A DNA stretch of 5,497 nucleotides from Methanobacterium sp. (GTDB taxonomy: Archaea > Methanobacteriota > Methanobacteria > Methanobacteriales > Methanobacteriaceae). A program made the translations under genes and the position numbers. The DNA lies in assembly GCA_028700095.1 (NCBI GenBank), contig JAQVTJ010000111.1, forward strand, positions 1 to 5,497, read 5' to 3'. Of this stretch, positions 1 to 5,497 are shown piece by piece; positions within the stretch are counted from its first letter, which is position 1; the number at the start of each line of letters is the position of its first letter. Below the pieces are notes generated by a model. That model was given only the letters and a program-made list of their open reading frames with translations, had not been told where the DNA came from and made no database searches.

Positions 1-557
1 CAAATCAATTAGCAAAGACCTTAGCAGTTACACTTATTCCTTACATGCCAGTTAAGACTCAGGAAATATTTAAAACATTAAATATTCAAAATAATAGTAA
101 TTGGGATAGTGCAGCAGATTTTATTCCAGTGGGTCATGAATTAGGTGAAGCTAATCCCATATTTTTAAAGGTAGAAGATGATGTTATTAAAAATGAAAAA
201 CAAAATCTTTACAAAAATTTAAAGGATGTTAAAACAATGAAAGATGAAATATCTATTGATGATTTTGCAACTATGGATTTAAGAGTTGGAAAAATTGTAC
301 AAGCAGAAAATATTAAAAAATCTGATAAACTATTGAAACTAATGGTGGATATTGGGGAAAAACATATACAAGTTGTTGCAGGTGTTGCTAAGAAATATTC
401 ACCTGAAGAAGTTTTAAACAAAACAGTCATTGTTCTAGTTAACCTACCACCTGCAAAACTTTTCGGAATAAAATCTGAAGGTATGTTACTTGCAACAGAT
501 AATAATATGAGTCTTTTAACTGTTGAAGATGCAGATATCGGTAAAAAAATAAAATGA
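1..557 (+). CDS. metG: Methionyl-tRNA synthetase, C-terminal part (5' end outside window)
   Basis: This is the 3' end of a cytosolic methionyl-tRNA synthetase, which charges tRNA-Met with methionine using ATP. The reading frame is open from the first base; the first whole codon is at 3, leaving 184 residues. The catalytic domain (HIGH and KMSKS motifs) lies upstream of the window. Residues 1 to about 70 look like the end of the helical anticodon-binding domain (opening NQLAKTLAVTLIPYMPVKTQ). A lysine-rich linker follows. From about residue 83 comes the appended tRNA-binding OB-fold of the EMAP-II/Trbp111 type, recognised by DFATMDLRVGKI, VVAGVAKKYSPEE, VLVNLPPAKLFGIKSEGMLLA. This domain raises tRNA affinity and often mediates dimerisation; in some archaea it is a separate protein, but here it is fused. 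The TGA stop overlaps the ATG of the next gene (ATGA), so the two are probably translationally coupled. An internal ATG at 45 is not the true start. Family assignment is secure. Confidence 0.95.
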   Translation, partial: NQLAKTLAVTLIPYMPVKTQEIFKTLNIQNNSNWDSAADFIPVGHELGEANPIFLKVEDDVIKNEKQNLYKNLKDVKTMKDEISIDDFATMDLRVGKIVQAENIKKSDKLLKLMVDIGEKHIQVVAGVAKKYSPEEVLNKTVIVLVNLPPAKLFGIKSEGMLLATDNNMSLLTVEDADIGKKIK

Positions 558-2125
558 ATGAATCAGTTTTAATTGCTAATTCTGAAAGATTCCTTGACGG
601 AATAAGACATAAATTGTTTAATATCGAAGAAATCTGTGATTTCCAAGATTTCTTTAATATATATCAATATCTTAAAAAAAATCTTGAAGAACTCCTAAAA
701 CTAAGAGATACAATGGAAATTAAGGGTTATAAAACACCTTATAGATCTCTTATGAAATATGGGCGCATATCTAAATCTGAGATGAAAGTTGAAGATATCT
801 ATGATATGAACAAACACACCCAATACTTTAGAATGAATGCTGCTGCTAAAAAAAATATATTAGACAGAGTAAAATCTGCAATAGCATCTCATAAAATAGC
901 AATAGGACATCTTGAAGAATATGGTACTTTAAATTGTAAAGTTTGTAAAAGTAAATACACAGGACATGAAATTGCAAATTTCTTAGATGGAAGATGTAAC
1001 TGTGGTTCACATGAAATAGAATTTGAAATAAATCATCAAGGTGTTCATAGATTAGAAATTATTAAATATCTGCCATTATCCGGAGAATATATGGTTAAAA
1101 TATCTGAACTATCTCCCATAGGAAGGGAAGCATTTAGAAAGATTGTAAGAATTCTTAAACATGAAAAACGTGGAATAGTAAAAACATTATCCTTGGTTGT
1201 AAAAGTTTTTGAAGAGGGTAGATGGGTTAGAAAAAGGGTTAATATTGATGCCAAGGATCAAATGAATTATGAACGTGAAATACGCAGTGAATATGGTTCA
1301 AATGCTCGTATAAAATTTATGCAGTTTCATCGTAAAAAACCATCAATAATAAATGATAAACATGTCCAAACAGCATTAGCAATTGGATATGTTAAGTTCG
1401 CAGAACAAAAAGCAAGGGAAGTTTTCAATAATATTCTTGATAAAAGCCTTAAAAATAAGGAAAAACTTCACATATATGATGAAATACATGTAAATGCTAA
1501 AAAATTAGCAATTAAAATGGTGGAAGATCCTGGGGATTTGGACCATATAAAAAATGAGTTAATACAGGAAAAGCTTATAAAAGAAAAACTTATCAATAAA
1601 AGAGGAATATATGATAAAGAATTGGAAAATGATATAAAAACACGCCAAACCCTGGAAAATAACCTTTTTATTGGAGTGCCACGTGTTATGATTTTATGGG
1701 ATATACTAAAATGTTATCTATCAACAAGCTATGATAGAAGAAGCAAATATTCCGGACCATTTCCTAATTTACGCCCAAACCTTGACAGTAATCAAATCAG
1801 AGCATTTGAAGATTTTGATGAAGAAGTTGTTGATTTATTAAAAAATTATATGTATGAAAAAATAGAATATATGCCTAATATTAAAAATTTACTTTCAAAG
1901 AAATTTGAAATGGAAAATAAGATGAAAGGGTTACATGTTAAAATTAACTCTAATGCTGCAGGTGCTGTTCTTCTAAATACTACTGGTAAACTTCCAATTG
2001 AAGTTGCTGCCAATATTTTCAGTGTTGATCCAGAAGTTGTAACGGTTGAAAAGAATAAATTCAAGACCTTTGGAAAGCCTCAGACTAAAAAAGCTAAACA
2101 ATTCCTAGAAATGATAAAAGGATAA
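554..2125 (+). CDS. DUF530-type archaeal protein with zinc ribbon
   Basis: A 523-residue soluble protein of unknown function, which I recognise from memory as the archaeal DUF530 family found in methanogens; no biochemical role is known to me. Visible parts: an N-terminal helical region (1-120) with acidic and lysine-rich stretches; a four-cysteine cluster, C128-x2-C131 and C148-x-C150, with spacing typical of a structural zinc ribbon; a basic region (about 160-270) rich in KR, including GRWVRKRVNID; a highly charged, probably coiled-coil segment around 330-375; and a C-terminal domain with a VKINSNAAGAVLLNTTGKLP stretch. There is no signal peptide or membrane segment. The start ATG overlaps the metG TGA (ATGA) and has no clear Shine-Dalgarno, so re-initiation after metG is likely. 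The zinc ribbon and basic surface, together with coupling to a tRNA synthetase, suggest nucleic-acid binding, possibly RNA; that is inference. The HTH gene begins 19 bases downstream. Confidence 0.8.
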   Translation: MNESVLIANSERFLDGIRHKLFNIEEICDFQDFFNIYQYLKKNLEELLKLRDTMEIKGYKTPYRSLMKYGRISKSEMKVEDIYDMNKHTQYFRMNAAAKKNILDRVKSAIASHKIAIGHLEEYGTLNCKVCKSKYTGHEIANFLDGRCNCGSHEIEFEINHQGVHRLEIIKYLPLSGEYMVKISELSPIGREAFRKIVRILKHEKRGIVKTLSLVVKVFEEGRWVRKRVNIDAKDQMNYEREIRSEYGSNARIKFMQFHRKKPSIINDKHVQTALAIGYVKFAEQKAREVFNNILDKSLKNKEKLHIYDEIHVNAKKLAIKMVEDPGDLDHIKNELIQEKLIKEKLINKRGIYDKELENDIKTRQTLENNLFIGVPRVMILWDILKCYLSTSYDRRSKYSGPFPNLRPNLDSNQIRAFEDFDEEVVDLLKNYMYEKIEYMPNIKNLLSKKFEMENKMKGLHVKINSNAAGAVLLNTTGKLPIEVAANIFSVDPEVVTVEKNKFKTFGKPQTKKAKQFLEMIKG

Positions 2126-2129
2126 AGAG

Positions 2130-2138
2130 AGGAGTTGA
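2130..2138 (+). promoter_or_regulatory. Shine-Dalgarno that fixes a TTG start
   Basis: AGGAGTTGA matches the archaeal AGGAGGTGA consensus at eight of nine bases and ends six bases before TTG at 2145. No in-frame ATG lies nearby; the first in-frame methionine is residue 17. The TTG is therefore the best start for the following helix-turn-helix gene. Confidence 0.7.
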
Positions 2139-2144
2139 ATTTTT

Positions 2145-2603
2145 TTGGCCGAAGAATTACATGTTAATGAACAATTATCATCCCGTAAGATCATGGAAGT
2201 TTTAGATAGTAATCCTGATCTTGTTAAGATAACATGCCCTGTTAGTATTTACAATAGAATATCCAAAAAATATATGAAAGCATTAAATGAACTGGGTGTG
2301 AAAGTTGAGCCAATTCATAGAAGGGGCAGACCTAAAAAATATGATTCTAATGATGCAACTAAAATACAAAAAATGTTAGATAACGGTGAAAGCCCTAAAG
2401 ACATATCAAAAAAACTTAACCTTCCTGTTAAAACAGTATATTATCTTAAAAATAAAAGTCTTAAAAGAGGTAGGAAAGTAAAATATAGTACAGAAAAGAC
2501 AATAGAAGTAAAAAGATTATATAGTAAAGGAATTCCTGTTAAAAAAATATCAGAAAATCTTAAAATACCATTAAGAACTGTTTATTTATTAATTAAACGT
2601 TAA
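2145..2603 (+). CDS. Small DNA-binding protein with duplicated AT-hook-like/HTH units
   Basis: A 152-residue protein, probably cytoplasmic and DNA-binding. The TTG start is chosen because a good Shine-Dalgarno precedes it. Residues 1-57 form an N-terminal domain of unknown fold with one cysteine (C31). The rest is two tandem copies of one unit. Copy 1 (about 59-103) begins RRGRPKKY, an AT-hook-like core, and ends in a resolvase/Hin-like helix-turn-helix (NGESPKDISKKLNLPVKTVY). Copy 2 (about 107-152) begins KRGRKVKY and ends KGIPVKKISENLKIPLRTVY. The copies share G(R)-x-KY, a bulky-G/GIPxKxIS stretch, the LxxPxxTVYxLxx recognition helix and a lysine-rich helix. There is no catalytic recombinase domain, so it is not a resolvase; a transcription regulator or chromatin-type protein is more likely. 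It follows the DUF530 gene by 19 bases on the same strand and is probably in the same transcript. It ends just before a T-rich terminator region. The target is unknown. Confidence 0.82.
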   Translation: MAEELHVNEQLSSRKIMEVLDSNPDLVKITCPVSIYNRISKKYMKALNELGVKVEPIHRRGRPKKYDSNDATKIQKMLDNGESPKDISKKLNLPVKTVYYLKNKSLKRGRKVKYSTEKTIEVKRLYSKGIPVKKISENLKIPLRTVYLLIKR

Positions 2604-2644
2604 TTTTTATGGATATTTCCATATATATATATATTAAATAATAA

Positions 2645-2742
2645 TTTTTTTTATACAATTTTGGACTTATAAAAATATCTAGAATTTTTTATATTAATTT
2701 CTAATATATTTGGGGGGGTTTTTTTTAACCATATTTTTTTTT
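2645..2742 (+). terminator. T-rich terminator region after the metG-DUF530-HTH run
   Basis: Archaeal transcription usually ends at oligo-T tracts without needing a hairpin. Downstream of the HTH gene there are three plus-strand runs: T8 at 2645-2652, T8 at 2719-2726 directly after G7 at 2712-2718, and T9 at 2734-2742. The intergenic stretch 2604-2798 carries no ORF I would support. A short inverted repeat, ATCTAA/TTAGAT, follows at 2743-2760. The minus-strand pilin genes converge here, but their strand has no comparable T-run, so this signal appears to serve the plus strand. Which tract is used cannot be read from sequence. Confidence 0.5.
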
Positions 2743-2798
2743 ATCTAAGACTTATTAGATTATTGTTCGATTTTTTAATATTTTTTTTAATTGCTGTG

Positions 2799-3323
2799 TT
2801 AAATCCAATATACTTCTCCTGTTGTAATAATATATTTATCTGAAAATGCAGGGTTATAATATACATTGGTTAAATTTTCGGTTTTAAATGCTTCACATAT
2901 ATCTTTACGTATATAATAATTTATTCTATCACCTGCACAGTCTTTGTCACTAGGACTTCTTAATGAGGGTGCTGATGCAAATACTTTAATTTTTATTTTA
3001 TTTCTTTGATATTTAGGATCAAATCCTTGTTTTATATAATCTAATTTAATAATAACAATTTGGGTACCGCTTTTTAGTCGGGGATGTTCTTTAATATAAT
3101 ATTCATATTTAGTTTCAGGATATACTGCGAAACTATCCATTATAGCACCTTCAAGAGCACCGTTTCTTGCAACTGCCATACAAATATTTAATTCATTGAT
3201 TTCTTGTAGATATGGGAAAAAAGATAATATTACTAAAATACTGATAGCTATAAGTAGAATATATTCTATATTTAATTGGCCATTTCTATCCTTTAATATG
3301 TATTTAAATCTTTTATATATCAT
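2799..3323 (-). CDS. Type IV pilin-like secreted protein with class III signal peptide
   Basis: A 174-residue surface protein. The N-terminus carries a class III (prepilin-type) signal: a basic leader of 15 residues ending KDRNG, then QLNIEYILLIAISILVILSFF. A prepilin peptidase (EppA/PibD type) would cut between G15 and Q16, leaving glutamine at +1 and glutamate E20 at +5, the hallmark of pilin subunits, followed by about 20 hydrophobic residues that form the fibre core. The region after it includes ARNGALEGAIMDSFAVYP and a C-terminal head with cysteines C129 and C143 that could form a disulphide outside the cell (C48 is the third). It may be a pilus or adhesin subunit, or a minor surface protein anchored by its helix; the actual structure is unknown. 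The ATG at 3323 has no good Shine-Dalgarno. It lies 22 bases after the stop of the upstream pilin-like gene, so the two are probably co-transcribed. Confidence 0.8.
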   Translation of the reverse strand: MIYKRFKYILKDRNGQLNIEYILLIAISILVILSFFPYLQEINELNICMAVARNGALEGAIMDSFAVYPETKYEYYIKEHPRLKSGTQIVIIKLDYIKQGFDPKYQRNKIKIKVFASAPSLRSPSDKDCAGDRINYYIRKDICEAFKTENLTNVYYNPAFSDKYIITTGEVYWI

Positions 3324-3345
3324 AATAAAATATCTAAAATCTTTT

Positions 3346-3570
3346 TTAAATCTCTTTTATAAGTATTATATCTTGGTTAAATTCATTTTTAATATGTGAT
3401 ATATTATATGTTTTATTTGCATCCATTAAAGCATAAAAACCAAAGCGTGGATCATTAGATATCTTCATTGGACATATATATGCACTTCCCATTTTTCCGC
3501 TGAATTTTATAAACACTCCTGAAGAATTTACATGTATTCTATAGGATTTATCACCTATTTTAGGTGGCAT
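3346..3570 (-). CDS. C-terminal half of the split pilin-like protein
   Basis: A 74-residue open frame from an ATG at 3570. It has no signal peptide, no membrane segment and no ribosome-binding site, so it would stay in the cytoplasm if made alone. It contains RIHVNSSGVFIKFSGKMGSAYICPMKIS, a beta-rich, serine/glycine stretch of the kind seen in the extracellular heads of archaeal pilin-like proteins, and an NISHIKN ending. Best read as the detached rear part of the gene starting at 3792; listed separately because an automatic annotation may call it as its own gene. Confidence 0.45.
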   Translation of the reverse strand: MPPKIGDKSYRIHVNSSGVFIKFSGKMGSAYICPMKISNDPRFGFYALMDANKTYNISHIKNEFNQDIILIKEI

Positions 3571-3573
3571 TTT

Positions 3574-3792
3574 TTAGGTTATGGAACATCCATTACCACC
3601 ACAATATACTTTTTCAATTCTCTTTGCAATATTTTCTGTAAGTATTTTTGCTTCTGCAATTTCTTGTGTATAATTACATGTATCCATTCTTTCTTCTATT
3701 ATAGCGATTATTGATGGTGTTATAACTAATATTATTATAAAAGCCATAATAAAATCAATACTTGCCCATCCATGTTCATTGTTAACTGTCAT
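3574..3792 (-). CDS. N-terminal half of the split pilin-like protein (class III signal peptide)
   Basis: A 72-residue open frame starting at ATG 3792, preceded by AGGATGT about six bases upstream, an acceptable Shine-Dalgarno. The leader MTVNNEHG is short and only weakly basic. The presumed cut is between G8 and W9, giving WASIDF: tryptophan at +1 and aspartate D13 at +5 in place of the usual glutamine and glutamate. A hydrophobic helix FIMAFIIILVITPSIIAII follows, then an amphipathic segment and two cysteines, C64 and C69. The G-x-ASIDF form resembles a variant of the class III signal that I recall from Methanobacteriales surface proteins. It ends at TAA after CSIT, before any full head domain. 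Alone it would be a short membrane-anchored peptide. It heads the minus-strand pair and is transcribed divergently from the THUMP gene. Confidence 0.6.
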   Translation of the reverse strand: MTVNNEHGWASIDFIMAFIIILVITPSIIAIIEERMDTCNYTQEIAEAKILTENIAKRIEKVYCGGNGCSIT

Positions 3793-3898
3793 CTAATACA
3801 TCCTATTGCATCTTAATAGATACTATTATTAACCTAGAAATATATAATATAATAGTAAGCATGGAGGTGTTAAGATAGAATCTACAGAAAATTTTGAT
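3793..3898. promoter_or_regulatory. Divergent promoter region with TATA-like core
   Basis: The short gap between the minus-strand pilin-like gene and the plus-strand THUMP gene must hold promoters for both. The clearest core is TATATAATATAATA at 3841-3854, with ATTTC beside it. Read on the minus strand, TTATATAT there would place a start near 3818, giving a leader of about 25 bases to ATG 3792 that contains its AGGATGT Shine-Dalgarno (3799-3804). Read on the plus strand, the same box would place a start near 3870, which would fall downstream of the Shine-Dalgarno at 3863-3869; a weaker upstream box around 3820-3832 would keep it in the message. Transcript starts are inferred, not seen. Confidence 0.4.
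3863..3869 (+). promoter_or_regulatory. Perfect Shine-Dalgarno upstream of THUMP gene, pointing to an ATA start
   Basis: GGAGGTG is a full match to the archaeal consensus. It lies 29 bases before the first in-frame ATG (3899), too far for normal initiation, but only five bases before an in-frame ATA at 3875. Starting at ATA would add IESTENFD ahead of MVVMFDY, extending the first beta-strand plausibly. A five-codon ORF (ATG 3861, TAG 3876-3878) contains the Shine-Dalgarno itself and overlaps the ATA. Confidence 0.45.
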
Positions 3899-4405
3899 AT
3901 GGTTGTAATGTTTGATTATAAAGATTATGAAGATGGGGAAGATGAATTGTTAGGTATTGAAGAACTTGAACAAACATTAGAAAATTTAACTCCAGAATTA
4001 TATATTAAAGAAACAAAATCTAGTGATGTTGTTTTAGTCGAATTAGGAACAGATTCAGTTGCAGTTGCCAATAAAATTAGTAAAACCCCTACAAAAATAA
4101 TATCCCGAGTAGTACCAATAAATACAGTTGTTGGAACAAGTCCTAGCTCTATTATTAAAAAAATTAAGAAATTATCTTCTGAAATAACCCAAGCAAATGA
4201 TACATTTTTAGTTAAATGTTATGAAGAAAATAAAAATAATATAAAATGTCAAGAGATTAAAAAACAGGTTATTAATGAGTTAAATGATATGAATTTAAAA
4301 TTTAATGAAACAAATCCTAAATGGATAGTTTATATAGAGATTATTGGAGAAAATACTGGTTTAAATATTTTAAAATCTTCAGATTTTAATGAAAAATTTA
4401 ACTAA
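3899..4405 (+). CDS. THUMP-domain RNA-binding protein, archaeal TAN1-like
   Basis: A 168-residue protein (about 176 if it starts at ATA 3875) of the archaeal THUMP family related to yeast Tan1, which is needed for N4-acetylcytidine at position 12 of tRNA-Ser and tRNA-Leu. THUMP domains bind the 3' CCA end of tRNA to position a modifying enzyme. Residues 1-58 form an N-terminal alpha/beta part (VVMFDYKDYEDGEDELLGIEE, then DVVLVELGTDS). The THUMP part, about 66-155, is recognised by the basic strand ISRVVPINTVVGT, the pattern NDTFLVKCYEENKN, a helix beginning CQEIKKQVINEL, and the closing IYIEIIG-like strand with G140 before LNILKSS. No catalytic acetyltransferase domain is present, so it likely acts as an adapter. 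It is monocistronic as far as seen, divergent from the pilin-like genes. The 3899 start is the conservative choice; the upstream Shine-Dalgarno argues for a longer N-terminus. Confidence 0.78.
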   Translation: MVVMFDYKDYEDGEDELLGIEELEQTLENLTPELYIKETKSSDVVLVELGTDSVAVANKISKTPTKIISRVVPINTVVGTSPSSIIKKIKKLSSEITQANDTFLVKCYEENKNNIKCQEIKKQVINELNDMNLKFNETNPKWIVYIEIIGENTGLNILKSSDFNEKFN

Positions 4406-4719
4406 AAAAAAAAATAAAATTTTCTATATATGCTACAAAAATAATCAGAAAAAAAAATTTAGATCAAATAATTTATAATACAATTAGTTAATAATTACCT
4501 TTAATTATTTTATTTTTAATTATTTATTTTTATATAATCAGTTTTATTGCTAATATATGTAATATTGTAAATCCTCTTTTTATTATATCCATGTATCCAT
4601 TTTTTTATTTTATGTTAGAAAAAATTTTAATATTGAGTGAATTAATATAACAAATAATTATTAATGCCTAGAAAAAATATTATAATATATAAAATTTATT
4701 AAATTTAGGATTGGAATAA
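4406..4719. other. Extremely AT-rich intergenic stretch: terminator and promoter signals only
   Basis: These 314 bases carry no ORF that I would support on either strand and no recognisable RNA gene. A near-repeat occurs at 4501-4531: TTAATTATTTTATTTT followed by TTAATTATTTATTTTT, a T-rich block that could end THUMP transcription. A small direct repeat, ATCCATGT/ATCCATTT, sits near 4588-4603. Towards the end, the stretch AAAAAATATTATAATATATAAAA (about 4674-4694) offers several overlapping TATA-like cores for the next gene. The rest is simple A/T sequence. Confidence 0.5.
4676..4710 (+). promoter_or_regulatory. TATA-like promoter and weak Shine-Dalgarno for the 4720 gene
   Basis: A TATA-like core (TATTATAATATATAAAA, starting about 4678) sits 30-40 bases before ATG 4720, so the leader would be only about 5-15 bases. 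The only ribosome-site candidate is AGGA at 4707-4710, nine bases before ATG. Initiation may thus be nearly leaderless. The surrounding DNA is so AT-rich that chance TATA boxes are common. Confidence 0.3.
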
Positions 4720-5202
4720 ATGTATAAGATTCTTGTTTATAAAGGCGGAGTTTATAGATTTAATGAAGTATTAGAGCGTGTTGAAGATATAGGCGGTATT
4801 GTCTTAAAAAAATATGGATTTAACATTAGAGGATCATATTTTATCACACAAGAACAACTTATAACCATTATTGCACCAGGGGAAAGTTTCTATGAACTCA
4901 AACAGATTGCAAATGAATTAAAAGGTGATATTGACGAAATAAATATTGATAATGATATAAAAGTTGCAGTTATATCTATTTTACCTGTTTATAATATTTT
5001 AAGCAAATTAGGAACTTGGATGGATGTGAATTGGTTAAAGGAAGAAATTAAATGTCCTTGTATAGATAGTATTCGTAATGGGTTTAATGAAATTTTTTGC
5101 CTTCACAATCTAGAAGAAACACTTATTAACATGTGTAAAATGGAAATTGCAGAAAAAAGAACTGTTTATAGTATTGATGAATATCGCCTAAAAAAACCAT
5201 AA
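4720..5202 (+). CDS. Conserved-looking small protein of unassigned family
   Basis: A 160-residue soluble protein that I cannot name securely. The N-terminal half alternates strands and helices: YKILVYKGGVYRFNEVLERV, then EDIGGIVLKKYG, a strand around LITIIAPG, a helix ESFYELKQIANELKGD and a strand VAVISILPVY. This looks like a compact alpha/beta domain. The opening GGVY...VEDIGG reminds me of the N-termini of methanogen-specific 'marker' proteins (the marker 7 group), but that group is about twice as long, so this is a faint impression only. The C-terminal half has four cysteines, C112-x-C114, C127 and C139, which could bind a metal. There is no signal peptide or membrane helix. It stands alone between two AT-rich gaps, with normal in-frame coding character and an ATG start. 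The protein being real is likely; its function is unknown. Confidence 0.75.
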   Translation: MYKILVYKGGVYRFNEVLERVEDIGGIVLKKYGFNIRGSYFITQEQLITIIAPGESFYELKQIANELKGDIDEINIDNDIKVAVISILPVYNILSKLGTWMDVNWLKEEIKCPCIDSIRNGFNEIFCLHNLEETLINMCKMEIAEKRTVYSIDEYRLKKP

Positions 5203-5497
5203 TTAAATTATAAATATACAATGGATTGGAAAAATATTTTATTATTCTAAGCCAAAAAAAATATTTTTTAATATAATATTTGGTGTTGAATGTGGATGCT
5301 TGGGATTTTAATATTTTAACATTTATATTATCCAAAAAATACTTGAGATAATAGAAAAATAGTGGTTTTTATCTTACTTTTAATGATGGGGATATTATTT
5401 ATATTACAAAGTAGGTTCCATTAGTTAAGATGAGATAAAAAAAAATAATATTTTTATTTAAATGTTTTGAAACTTATAATATTATAAATGGATTATA
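5203..5497. other. AT-rich non-coding end of window
   Basis: No gene is supported in the last 295 bases. T-runs at 5264-5269 and nearby could terminate the 4720 gene. A weak inverted repeat, AGATAA (5346-5351) with TTATCT (5369-5374), could form only a poor hairpin. A perfect 14-base palindrome, TTATAATATTATAA, sits at 5474-5487; it resembles a TATA region and may belong to a promoter for a gene beyond the window. Confidence 0.4.

Larger units (their letters stand above)
3346..3792 (-). pseudogene. Pilin-like gene broken by one in-frame TAA
   Basis: Two open stretches, 3792-3577 and 3570-3349, are in the same frame and separated only by TAA (3576-3574) and one AAA codon. Read through, they give a protein of about 147 residues: a class III signal peptide, a helix, a CGGNGCSIT strand, then KMPPKIGDKSYRIHVNSSGVF, which reads as the next strands of one domain. 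The length is then close to that of the neighbouring pilin-like protein. No Shine-Dalgarno precedes the internal ATG at 3570 (the bases are CCATAACCTAAAAA), so independent translation of the second half is unlikely. A single change from TTA (leucine) to TAA would explain the split. TAA is neither the pyrrolysine nor the selenocysteine codon, so programmed decoding is not expected. A sequencing error is the main alternative. Confidence 0.62.

Noticed and set aside
2145..2603. Helix-turn-helix protein as a resolvase/invertase or transposase
   Set aside because: Only the DNA-binding type of helix is present; there is no catalytic serine recombinase or DDE domain, and no inverted repeats flank the gene.
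3196..3399. Plus-strand open frame of 67 codons opposite the pilin-like genes
   Set aside because: It is antisense to a signal-peptide gene and its hydrophobic product merely mirrors that; no Shine-Dalgarno.
3574..3576. Recoding of the in-frame stop as pyrrolysine or selenocysteine
   Set aside because: The codon is TAA; pyrrolysine uses TAG and selenocysteine TGA, so a nonsense change is simpler.
3532..3714. Plus-strand open frame of 60 codons, rich in F, Y and C, opposite the split gene
   Set aside because: Antisense shadow of the hydrophobic signal-peptide region; no independent support.
4501..4531. Near-repeat of TTAATTATTT as a CRISPR-like or tandem repeat array
   Set aside because: Only two low-complexity copies without spacers; a T-rich terminator block explains it better.
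5126..5335. Minus-strand open frame of 69 codons overlapping the end of the 4720 gene
   Set aside because: It overlaps a better gene, has no ribosome site, and its composition (F, Y, I, K, N) is what AT-rich noncoding DNA gives by chance.
5474..5487. Perfect palindrome TTATAATATTATAA as an operator
   Set aside because: It is pure A/T in DNA that is nearly all A/T, where such palindromes arise often; no partner copy or gene start is visible.

Overview
The window is very AT-rich (by eye roughly 25-30% GC in genes and far lower between them). It reads as a chromosomal segment of a methanogenic archaeon, most likely order Methanobacteriales; a host-associated genus such as Methanosphaera or Methanobrevibacter would fit the base composition. 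The evidence is a methionyl-tRNA synthetase C-terminus followed by an archaeal DUF530-type protein, archaeal class III (prepilin-type) signal peptides, an archaeal THUMP/TAN1-like protein, Shine-Dalgarno sequences of the AGGAGGTGA kind and TATA-box-like promoters. The genus is a guess. There are no RNA genes, insertion sequences or CRISPR arrays in the window.

Layout. Positions 1-2601 hold a plus-strand run: the 3' end of metG, a DUF530-type zinc-ribbon protein whose ATG overlaps the metG stop, and, 19 bases further, a small DNA-binding protein starting at TTG with two copies of an AT-hook-like plus helix-turn-helix unit. A T-rich stretch (about 2645-2742), including an odd G7T8 tract, separates this run from a minus-strand pair (3792 down to 2799) of small secreted or pilin-like proteins with class III signal peptides. 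The upstream member of this pair is split by a single in-frame TAA and looks like a recently broken gene. A compact divergent promoter region (about 3793-3898) lies between this pair and a plus-strand THUMP-domain protein (3899-4405), whose strong Shine-Dalgarno points to a start upstream of the first ATG. After 314 bases of extremely AT-rich DNA comes a 160-residue protein of unclear family (4720-5202), then about 295 bases of AT-rich non-coding DNA to the window end.

How the genes fit together. metG, the DUF530 gene and perhaps the HTH gene look like one transcription unit, partly housekeeping translation. The THUMP protein is probably a tRNA-modification factor. The minus-strand pair belongs to the cell surface and is unrelated in function. 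I see no defence system, prophage or new multi-gene system. The most informative anomalies are the in-frame stop in the pilin-like gene, the non-standard start of the THUMP gene and the duplicated DNA-binding unit.
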